Below the pieces are notes generated by a model. The model searched no databases. It was not told where the DNA came from and saw nothing but the letters and a program-made list of their open reading frames with translations. DNA of 64,000 nt from Geosiphon pyriformis (Eukaryota; Glomeromycota; Glomeromycetes; Archaeosporales; Geosiphonaceae). The stretch covers positions 152,455 to 216,454 of the forward strand of contig JAAOMT010000275.1 of the NCBI GenBank assembly GCA_016748015.1, read 5' to 3'. Positions 33,866-42,700 of this stretch are shown piece by piece; positions within the stretch are counted from its first letter, which is position 1; each line of letters starts with the position of its first letter. Both the position numbers and the translations under genes were made by a program.

Positions 33866-35056
33866 ATACACCTTTGAAATTCTTCTATGTAAACACTCTT
33901 GTGAGTAAACTACCAACCAATGAATTGACTAAACCCAAATCAAGACACTTTTTGAAACTAGCACATTTACAAGAACCATTTTTATTAAAATTGCCATCTA
34001 AGATAATAAAAAATAATTCATTTACAGCTTTAGCAACCAGAGAGTTGATTTCACTAGTCTGAAAAAACTAAACCACTGAGAAAGTATTAGTGTATAGCCC
34101 CAAAATTGAAACAGAAAGTTTATTTTTGAAAAGTAATCTGATGGAAAGGAGCTAGTCAGAAATCTCAAAAACTTTATACACATGTCTTGTCAAAAAAGAA
34201 TTCATAATAATTACAACACTAGCACCTAAATACTCAGAATTCAAACCAGAAGTAAACATCTGAACATCATTAAATTTGTTGACAATTCATAGACAAATTT
34301 TTTCTTTCAGCTTTGTTTCCATGAAAATAAAAATCAAATTGTTTATCTCTTTGTGTCAACAAATAATATCTATCTGTTTAACAGAATTGTTCATTCCTCT
34401 AATATTATATGTTGCAATTTTTCATATCAGACTACTTATTAAAAAAGAGATTTAGGAAGCACATTACCAGCCAAAACCAAACCATTAAAACATGCTAATA
34501 AACTTAGAACTAAAGCAGTAAGCTCCTTAAGCATATTCTCTAATTGCACCATATTAAAAGAGGCAGAAGAGCCCAAAACCACAACAGTTTTACCACTAGT
34601 GATTTCATCTGAGCTCTTTCTTATCACTATATTGCTCATCTGATTCTGTAATAGGAAGGTTACTGACAGTTAATGTCCAGAGTTAGACTGAAAAATTGTT
34701 AGCATGAGTGACTTCAACCTCTTAGCCAACTTACCAATTTGTTCTGTAAGACTGGTAAGACTGTTTTCAATGGTAACCAAACATAATTTCAATCCATTTA
34801 TAACAAATGAGGGAGATTTTATCTCTGAAAAAAAACCAGAATCAGCCAAAACATTGCATACAGGAAGAGAAGGGAAAAAGAGCCTATTAACAATCTTCAC
34901 CCAAGAAACATCACCAAAAGAAACAGAGTAAGCAATAGATACTGCACATTTGGCATAAATGGTTACCAGTCTGCTTTTATTTTTATCAGATAGCATCTTA
35001 TGAGAAGAGACACCAAAAAAAATTTTTCTATGGAAGTACAGCCCAATGATGTATGC

Positions 35057-35919
35057 TGTTACAGATAAACTTGATAGAGTATGGTGGTAATGTTTGGTGT
35101 TCTAATTTAGTGTTCTAAGGTTGTATGTTTTTTACAGAGTTGATATTTATCAGTCTCTAAAAGTCTTTTTTGGATGTGAATTTACCCATTGAGTTCTTTT
35201 GTTATAAGACACAGAGATTTGGTTTTTGCTGATTACAACTTCTTTAAAAATATGAGCTATCTTCTTTAAGCTAATGAGCACAGTTGTTAGGATCTAATGT
35301 TGTCTTTTCACCCTTCTGGTAAGCTAACAAGATAATATTAATATTCAAAACTTAAGAGGAGCCTTTCTCTTTTACCAGGCTATCACGAAATCTATTCTTA
35401 GACAGTCAATTTTCTTATGTTGCCACTCCACAAAAGAAAAATAAAAAATAAAAGAAAATAAAAAAAAATAAAATAAGAAATAAGTGTTTTATTAATAACT
35501 GTGATCAAGAGCTATTGTGCCAGCAGGTTAAGTAATAGATAATAACATAGATTTGAAGAATTAAAAGGATATTTTATTGATATAATTCTATTTTGGTTGA
35601 TAGCAACTATTCTTGAAAGGAGGAGTATTTAATAATTATGACCTGCAAGTCTAATTGACTTCTAAAAGTCTAATTTTCTCTCCAAATGTCTTTTTAACTT
35701 CTACAGCTACTCATTTTATACATTTTTTTTATTTTATGAGATTGCTTCTAATTGTTTTGTTATTGCTAACTATTGCTTTGCTATTTCTGTAATTGCTTTG
35801 TTTTTTTATATTATTACTAGTTATTCTATGTTATAACACATTATCTGGTGTTATTACATGTTATTCTGTGTTATTCTACGTTATAACACATTATCTTGCA
35901 TTATTTTAAGTTATAACAT
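35057..35919 (-). repeat. Element A 3' LTR, first part
   Basis: Starts TGTTACAGATAAACTTG. Continues at 38925 after element B. Near its right end it has U3 repeats such as TTATAACACATTATCTGGTG. Confidence 0.88.
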
Positions 35920-36938
35920 TGTTACAAGTGATTTTTTGGGGTGTCAAGTAAATAACAAACCCATAACTTGGTGCTTAAGATAATTGGTGACAATGATAAT
36001 CTGAAGATATTTTATCTGAAGGTTTTCTAATTGAGTTCTTTGTATAATGAACAGAGATTTAATGGTAACATTTTATCAGTAGTTTCTTGGCACTGTAGTT
36101 TTGCCGATTGCTTGCTCAGCTTAATGGTTGATGATTCTTCTGGTATAATATCCTCCATAAGTGTATACCAGTGTGGTTTTCTGATGTTAGTTCCTCCATA
36201 AGTCCTCCAAAAGTAAGTATTGTTTCAAGTAAGTTTATTCCTCTGTAAGTCCTCTAAGAGTAATTATTTTTTAGTAAGCTTTATTCCTTTGTAAGTCCTC
36301 CAAGAGTAAATTCTTTAATCAAATTAGTAGACAACAAAGAAAATAAAGAAAGATAAAAGAGAAAATAAGAAATAAGCCAAGGCAATTTGCAAATTAGTAT
36401 CCTGTCAATAGCCATGATCAAGAGCTATTATTCCAGTATGGTTAAGTATCAGTTACCATCAACATGAAGTGTTGATAGTGGAGAATGAATTTGATATAGT
36501 GAATAATTATTTATTTGAGGATTGTGGTAATTAAGCTAAAAATTTTTGGTGTTTTTTCTCTTTTTTTTTTTTAATTTTAATAATTATAATTTTGTAAGTC
36601 TAATTGATTTTATGAGTCTAATTGACTCTGTGAATCAATTGATTCTAAGTTCCATTGACTAATTTTTTAACTTCTGATACTACTGCTATATATACATATT
36701 TGAGATTCTTCAATTCCTCAATTCTTCATGTCAGGAATCCTGAAATTCCTGGAATTCTGCAATTCTTTTGAGAGAAATCCTGGAATTCTGGCATCCTGTG
36801 ATTTCTCATATGAAAATCCTGCAATTTCTGGAATCTTGCAATTTCTCTAAGAGGAATCCTGGAATTCCACATTTACTACGTCTACCTATGATTGGCTAAT
36901 TTATATGCTAATATACTTCTTAAATTTTATGAGTAACA
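35920..36938 (-). repeat. Element B 3' LTR
   Basis: 1019 bp. Near the right end there is a run of GGAATTCC/GGAATCCTG-type units (about 36725-36870), then CTATATATACATA, the inverted TATA region at about 36690. Confidence 0.9.
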
Positions 36939-37634
36939 TTATTCCCTCCTTTAATATTGAGCTTCTACGAAATCTGCGAAATCTTCTAAATCTCTCTTTT
37001 GTATCAATGTTGTTGTGGTAATTTCTATTGCTATTTGTAAATCTAATTTTATATGTGACTGGGGTTTTTAACTGTAGTGGTCTGTTCAGAATATCTATGT
37101 TCAAATCTTGCATCTGTATTATGTGCATGTTCAGACATAATGCCCTCATTATTATCACTATCATTTGGTGTTTGAAGCAGAGTTTGAATTGTTGTTGGTA
37201 GAGTTTAAATTGTTGTTTGTCATTAGCAAAGTTTGAATTGTTGTTGTTATCAGCAGAGTTTGAATTGTTGTTGTCATCAGCGGAGTTTGAATTAGGATTA
37301 AGTTCCGATTCCAATTCCCATTTGTTTTCGCTGATTGGCTCTTCTTCAAATATATGATGCATGGGAGTGAATTGTGACTACATCCCAATATTCTGACTTA
37401 GAGCCGTCAGATGAGTTTTGCTGATTTATTGGTACTGTGGAAATTAGGTTTTATTGGACTATTGGAGGTAAGTTTTCTTGTATGATAGCGGGGTTTAAAA
37501 TTTATCAGATTTTGAATGTTCGGTTTTTTTTTTTTTTGGATAATTCCCAGAGTTTGAATTGCTAGAGGTTTAACAAGTTTTATTGATAATAAGTTTCTTT
37601 GTACGATAGTGGGGTTGAAATTATCAGGTTTCAA
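36939..37634 (-). pseudogene. Element B leader peptide and dUTPase-like fragment
   Basis: Two minus-strand pieces. At 37407-37634 is a 75-codon frame with repeated motifs (KPDNFNPTIVQRNLLSIKL, then INFKPRYHTRKL). At 36939-37362 is a Ser/Asn-rich tract (NSADNNNNSN) followed, with a frame change, by the HNTDAGF motif of a dUTPase-like domain and DLQIAIEITTTTLIQ. It then ends with EDFADFVEAQY and a stop next to the purine-rich tract. The junction after TTTLIQ is at the same place as in element A, with a nine-base duplication unique to B. Confidence 0.55.
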
Positions 37635-37902
37635 ATGTTTGGGTTTTTTTTTGAACGATTGGGTCTTGAATAATTGGAGTTTTAATTTAATGAGTTTTTA
37701 ATGAATTTATTAATGATAATTTTCAAATGTTCAGAGTTTTAACAATCAGGTCTTGAATAATTGGAGTTTTAATTTAACAAGGTTTTCAAAGGTAATAGTA
37801 AAATAAAGATTTCATGAATCCTAAGTGATTTTTTCTTGTTTTCTCTTGGTCTGCCACTTTCTTGCATGGTTGTTGTTGGTACTGGTTCTCTGTTAGATTA
37901 TA

Positions 37903-37919
37903 CCTCACAGGAAGCACCA
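37903..37919 (-). promoter_or_regulatory. Element B primer-binding site
   Basis: The minus strand reads TGGTGCTTCCTGTGAGG, two bases inside the 5' LTR. Confidence 0.65.
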
Positions 37920-37921
37920 AA

Positions 37922-38549
37922 TGTTATAAGTGATTCTTTGGGGTGTCAAGTAAATAACAAACCTGTAACTTGGTGCTTAAGGCAATTGGTGACAATGATA
38001 ATCTGAAGGTATTTTATCTGAAGGTTTTCTAATTGAGTTCTTTGTATAATGAACAGAGATTCAATGGTAACATTTTATCAATAGTTTTTTGGCACTGTAG
38101 TTTCGCCGATTGCTTGCTCAGCTTGATGGTTGATGATTCTCCTGGTATAATATTCTCCATAAGTGTATACTAGTGTGGTTTCCTGACATCAGTTTCTCTG
38201 TAAGTTCTCTAAGAGTAAGTATTGTTTCAAGCAAGTTTATTTCTCCATAAGTCCTCCAAGAGTAATTATTTTTTAGTAAGCTTTATTCCTCTGTAAGTCC
38301 TCCAAGAGTAAATCTTTTAATCAAATTAGTAGACAACAAAGAAAATAAAGAAAGATAAAAGAGAAAATAAGAAATAAGCCAAGGCAATTTGCAAGTTAGT
38401 ATTCTGTTAATAGTCATGATCAAGAGCTATTGTTCTAATATGATTAAGTATCAGTTACCATCAACATGAAGTGTTGATAGTGGAGAATAAATTTGATATA
38501 GTGAATAATTATTTATTTGAGGATTGTGGTAACTAAGCTAAAAATTCTT

Positions 38550-38580
<31 letters not shown>

Positions 38581-38924
38581 TAATAATTATGATTTTGCGA
38601 ATCTAATTGATTTTATGAGTCTAATTGACTCCATGAATCAATTGACTTTAAGTTTTATTGACTAATTTTCTAACTTCTGATATTACTGCTATATATACGT
38701 ATTTGAGATTTCTTAATTCCTCAATTCTTCATGTCAGGAATCCTGAAATTCCTGGAATTCTGCAATTCTTTTAAAAGGAATTCTGGAATTCTGGAATCCT
38801 GTGATTCCTCATGTGAGAATCCTGCAATTCCTCTAAGAGGAATCTTGAAATTCTACATTTACTACATCTACCTATAATTGGCTAATTTATATGCTAATAT
38901 ACTTCCTATATTTTATGAGTAACA
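37922..38924 (-). repeat. Element B 5' LTR
   Basis: 1003 bp, aligned end to end with 35920-36938. Its GGAATT-type repeat block is at about 38725-38860. Confidence 0.9.
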
Positions 38925-39022
38925 ACGTATTATCTAACATTATTGTGTGCTATTCTGTGTTATGTCACATTTTGGTTACATTTCTTTATAACTTTGGATC
39001 AGTTTTTCTACTTGGATAATAT
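38925..39022 (-). repeat. Element A 3' LTR, second part
   Basis: Resumes with ACGTATTATCTAACATTATT and ends TACTTGGATAATA, as at the right end of the other LTR (41434-41446). Confidence 0.85.
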
Positions 39023-39039
39023 TATTCCTCTCTTTTAGA

Positions 39040-39470
39040 ATTGAGCTCTTGCAAAATCTTCTAAATTTCTTTCTTGTTTCAATGTTGTTGCTGTAATTTC
39101 TATTGCTATTTTTAAATCTATTTTGGTATGTAAATAGTGTTTTTAAATTATAGAGGTCTGTTCAAGATATCTAATTTTAAATCCTGTATTTGTATTATGT
39201 GTATGTTTAGCCATAATGCCCTTATTATTATCATTGAATTGAGTTAATTCCTGTTCTATTGTAAGATCTAAAAGTGTGATATATTGTTTAGTGTTTGAAG
39301 TGGAGTTTGAATTGTTGTTGTCATTATTAGCAGAGTTTAAATTATCTTCATTATTATTAGCAAAGTTTGAATTGGGATTAAGTTCTGATTCTAATTTTCG
39401 CTAATTAACTTGTTTTCCTTAAAGTTCAAATATATGATGCATGAAAGTGGATTGTGACTTGGGGCCATTA
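39040..39470 (-). pseudogene. Element A dUTPase-like fragment fused to a 3' remnant
   Basis: The minus strand reads a Ser/Asn-rich linker (SELNPNSNFANNN), then ITLLDLTIEQELTQFNDNN, KGIMAKHTHNTNTGFKIRYL and IDLKIAIEITATTL. HNTxxGFxxRYxG-like and DLKxAxEI motifs are those of the N-terminal half of a trimeric dUTPase domain. Directly after ATTL comes KQERNLEDFARAQF and a stop, the last codons before the purine-rich tract. Everything between (rest of dUTPase, RT, RNase H, integrase) is absent. In-frame stops are present. Confidence 0.6.
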
Positions 39471-39659
39471 AGTAAGTTTTAATAATTTGTTGATCAATTT
39501 TAGTACTACTGATTCTCAAATTTTTTTTTTTTTTAAGTCTTTTTCATATTAACACTTTCCCAATGCTGACTTTTGGCATAAAAAAAAGCAGTCTTCACAT
39601 TGGTAAGTATAAATCTGGATAGTTTTTTTTTTTTTTTTGGAATTCTTCCAATGAATCTT

Positions 39660-40380
39660 TAAATAATCAGAGTTTTGAATTTTTAGAGATTTAACAAGTT
39701 TTATTTGAGGTAAGTTTTCTTGTACAATAATAGGGTTGAACTTATTGGATTTCGAATATTCAGGTTTTTAATGATCAAGTCTTAAATAATTGGAGTTTTA
39801 ACTTTAACAAGTTTTACTGAATGTAAGTTTTTTTCTATACTAACAGAGTTGAAATTTATCAGATTTCAAATATTTGGGTTTTAAACTATTGAGTCTTAAA
39901 GAATCAGAGTTTTAACAAGTTTTATTGAAGGTAAGTTTCTTTATACAATAGTAGAATTAAAATTATTGGATTTTAAATAATTTTTGGAGTTTTTTAATTT
40001 AATAAGTTTATTAAAGGTAAGTTTTTTATACAATAGCAGAGTTGGAATTATTGGGTTTTGAATAATTTTCAGAGTTTTTAATTTAATAAGTTTATCAAAG
40101 GTAAGTTTTTTATATGATAGTAAAATTGGAATTATTGATTTTCGAATAATTTTCAGAATTTTAACTTTAACAAGTTTTTAACAAATTTATCAATGGTAAT
40201 TTTCAAATATTTGGGGTTTTAATAATCAAGTCTTGAATAATTGGAGTTTTAATTTTAACAATTTTTTTTTTAATAAATTTATTAAAGGTAAGTTTTGAAT
40301 GTTCAGGGTTTTAATAATTGGGTCTTGAATAATCAGCATTTTAATTTAACGAGTTTTTCAAAGAAAATGCTAAAATAAAG
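39660..40380 (-). repeat. Element A leader minisatellite, units of 83-114 bp
   Basis: The anchor AACAAGTTTTATTGAAGGTA and its variants recur near 39693, 39807, 39914, 40001 and 40084, followed each time by AAGTTTTTTATACAATAG-like sequence. Spacings are about 114, 107, 87 and 83 bp. One minus-strand frame encodes a repeated peptide resembling NPIIPTLLLYKKLTFNKLIK. A shorter version occurs in element B (37440-37800). Confidence 0.7.
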
Positions 40381-40470
40381 ATTTTGCAAATCCTAAGTGA
40401 TTTTTTTCTTGTTTTTTTTTGGTCTGCCACTTTTGTGAATTTCTGAAGTGCTCTGTCTTTGTGGATTTAT

Positions 40471-40489
40471 AACTTTACAAGGAGCACTA
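40471..40489 (-). promoter_or_regulatory. Element A primer-binding site
   Basis: The minus strand reads TAGTGCTCCTTGTAAAGTT two bases inside the 5' LTR; same site as in the other elements, with TGG decayed to TAG. Confidence 0.55.
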
Positions 40490-40491
40490 AA

Positions 40492-41446
40492 TGTTATGGG
40501 TAAACTTGATAGGGTATGGTGGTAATGTTTGGTGCTTTAATTTAGTGTTCTAAGATTGTATGTTTTTTACAGAATTGATGTTTATCAGTCTTTAAAAATC
40601 TTTTCTGGATGTGAATTTATCTGTTGAGTTCTTTGGTCATAAGGCACAAAGATTTGTTTTTTGCTGATTACAACATCTTTAAAAATGTGAATTATTTTTT
40701 CCAAGCTAACAAGCACAGTTGTTAGGGTCTAGTGTTGTTTTTTTGCTTTTTTGGTAAGCTAATAAGTTAATATTAATATCTAAAACTTAGGAAGAGCCTT
40801 TTTTTTTTATCAGACTATCACAAAGTCTATTTCTAAACAGTCAATTTTCTTATGTTGCTGCTCCACAAGTGAAAAATAAAAAATAAAAGAAAATAAAAGA
40901 AAATAAAATAAGAAATAAGTGTCCTGTTAATAACCATAATCAAGAGCTATTATGCTAGCAGATTAAGTAGTAGATAATAATATAGATTTGAAGAATTAAG
41001 ATATTTTATTGATATAATTTTATTTTGGTTAATAGCAACTATTCTTAAAAAGAAAAGTATTTAATAATTATGATTTGTAAGTTTAATTGACTTTAAGAGT
41101 CTAATTAACTCTTGAAAATCTAATTTTCTAATTTCTACAGCTACTTATTTTATACATTTTTTTTGTTCTACAGGATTGTTTTTAATTGTTTTGTTATTGC
41201 TAACTATTGCTTTGCTATTTCTGTAATTGCTTCATTTTTCTATGTTATTACTAGTTATTCTATATTATAACATATTATCTGGTATTATTATATGTTATTC
41301 TGTGTTATTTTATATTATAATGCATTATTCTGTGTTATTTTAAGTTATAATGTGTTATCCAATATTATTGCATACTATTCTGTGTTATGTTATATTTTGG
41401 TTATGTTTCTTTATAACTTTGGATCAGTTTTTTTACTTGGATAATA
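40492..41446 (-). repeat. Element A 5' LTR
   Basis: TGTTATGGGTAAACTTG to GGATAATA, followed by the ATGC target-site copy. An inverted TATA box (TTTTATACA near 41150) sits between the U3 repeats (TATTATAACATATTATCTGG) and the transcribed part. Confidence 0.88.
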
Positions 41447-42700
41447 ATGCCCTATTTTCTCACACTTAATGCATTTGAAAAAGCCTAGCCAAGACCAATA
41501 CAGATTAACACTTCTTAGAACTAAAGTAGTTTTCATAACAGCATTAAAAAAATTAACAAAGTCAAAACACATCACAGCACATCTAGATTAGGCATATGTA
41601 ATCAGATAACAATCAATAATATAAGTCTTGTCACCAATCAATTCAATAAAGTCTTAGATATTATGTGTATTTGTTCCAACTGATAAAGTATACAACAATA
41701 TCTTATGATTATCTCTTGCATCCTATAATACCTTGTCTATATTAGCCTTAGCAACACAAACTGCATCTTTCCTGATTAAGATAAACCATTCTGCCACAGC
41801 CAAATCGATTTGATCCATCTGTTCAAACTCAACTACAGCCTTCTGCTATAGTCCTATCAATTGTATCTTAATTAACTTAATTATTCCAAATTCAGACAGT
41901 GCAGTATACACAGCCTCAGTCAATGTTCCAACAGGAATTTTTTTTACTACCACAGCCCAATCTAAACAACCAGTAGATTTCTTAAGATCAGTGTTTACCA
42001 ATATATTCGCAGCTCTTGTCTTTTCTATAGCCTGTACCAAACTTGATTCAGAAGTAAAGGAAGCACAGATGATCTTAGCAAATTTTGAGGAGGTAGAGGT
42101 CTCCCTCAAAACCATTGATTTTTGAAAATAATTTCCTGAAAACCACAAGCTTCTCCTAAGATAATTTCTTAGCAATTTTATCCAAACCAATATTTAGAGT
42201 AAATGATTTTCTAATAGACATATTGACCAGATTTCTCAGCAAAGGTAGAAAAACTACAGGAGTATTTAAGAGAATTTTATCATTATCAGCATCATTCAAG
42301 AAATTGATCTTCCCTAATAGTATATCCAAAGCTTTTTTTGTCACTAATCTTGGATTTTTTGGCATCTAATTAGAATAACTTTCATTAAACACATCTCTTT
42401 TATTATAATCCATACTGGTTTTTTTTATTAAACACTTCTTTTCTATATTGACACTATTAGATTCAGTGGTATCACCAGCTTTAGACTCCCAAAAACTACC
42501 AACCACTTTTTTAAACAAGGCCACTTTATGAACAGTACTATCTTTCAAAACACCATCTTTTTTTTTTTCTAAAGACAATATCTTTACCAACATTATTAGT
42601 ACTAAAACCTTTAACAAATTTCTTCATTACAACAATATTACAGTCAACAGTAGCTTTGTAATCAAGCAAGAAAGATTTGGATTTATTGTACTAAATTGTA

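Larger units (their letters stand above)
19901..34430 (-). pseudogene. LINE-2 ORF2 (APE endonuclease, RT, RNase H), decayed
   Basis: Endonuclease part at about 33866-34430 (NIRGMNNSVKQ, METKLKEK, FTSGLNSEYLG, and the conserved GNFNKNGS block), continuing at 24000 after Ty3-2 with FKTIDYMFISSNLVNA. RT region at about 22100-23100: NSKATGLSGIPNKFWKHC and VPNSWKEA near its start, and catalytic FVNN at about 22268 instead of FVDD. Then the thumb/connection region (FFQINDIFINANKT, SLAKAHSDVCFFTNLVLKKT). The RNase H-like domain near 20900-21200 keeps the first Asp (SVYMDGSLKDL). The C-terminal domain has CLYCDNIKVSD near 20420. It ends with a TAG at 19901-19903. Many single-base stops, few indels. 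Confidence 0.85.
35920..38924 (-). mobile_element. Element B: 3.0-kb non-autonomous LTR element nested in A
   Basis: LTRs at 35920-36938 and 37922-38924, both TGTTAYAAGTGATT to GAGTAACA, with 983 bp between them. Left flank ACAT (35916-35919), right flank ACGT (38925-38928): a 4-bp duplication with one CpG transition. The internal region carries a primer-binding site, a short leader with the same repeats as element A, a dUTPase-like fragment and a purine-rich tract, but no RT or integrase. The LTRs show moderate mutual divergence, so it is a more recent arrival than A. Confidence 0.9.
35057..41446 (-). mobile_element. Element A: non-autonomous LTR element in LINE-2 ORF1
   Basis: Minus-strand element with 3' LTR 35057-35919 plus 38925-39022 (split by element B), internal region 39023-40491 and 5' LTR 40492-41446. 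The flanks are ATGC on both sides (35053-35056 and 41447-41450). Without B the two LTRs are about 961 and 955 bp. The 1.47-kb internal region has a leader with tandem repeats and a dUTPase-like fragment but no RT or integrase, so it must have moved with enzymes from a relative such as Ty3-2, whose LTRs belong to the same group. Confidence 0.88.
34439..42690 (-). pseudogene. LINE-2 ORF1, split in its zinc knuckle by element A
   Basis: N-terminal region at 42366-42690 (KVALFKKVVGSFWESKAGDT, SVNIEKKCLIKKTSMDYN), then 42156-42365 (PRLVTKKALDILLGKINFL, VNMSIRKSFTLNIGLDKIA). RRM-like middle part at 41846-42190 (SSKFAKIICASFTSESSLVQ, VVVKKIPVGTLTEAVYTALS). Near 41450 the CX2CX4HX4C knuckle begins (KCIKCEKIGH) and is cut by element A. 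Its last part resumes at 35056. The C-terminal half at 34439-34996 has LSDKNKSRLVTIYAKCAVS, PVSFGG-like VSFGDVSWVKIV, and TSLTEQIGKLAKRL. The stop is at 34439-34441, directly before ORF2. ORF1 proteins coat LINE RNA; this copy has several stops and shifts. Confidence 0.82.
19781..42700 (-). mobile_element. LINE-2: decayed LINE split by nested LTR elements
   Basis: The same LINE family as LINE-1, on the minus strand, and the best preserved of the three. The tail is at 19781-19903. ORF2 runs from about 34430 to 19901, split by Ty3-2 at 24001-33865. ORF1 runs from about 42690 to 34439, split by element A (with B inside it) at 35057-41446. Removing either insert plus one target-site copy restores LINE length and frame. 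The 5' limit near 42700 is where ORF1 similarity fades into AT-rich DNA. Confidence 0.88.

Noticed and set aside
37820-37921. Splice-donor-like GGTAAGT motifs in the A and B leaders
   Set aside because: They are on the strand opposite to the element and part of the minisatellite unit; no matching acceptor pattern was seen.
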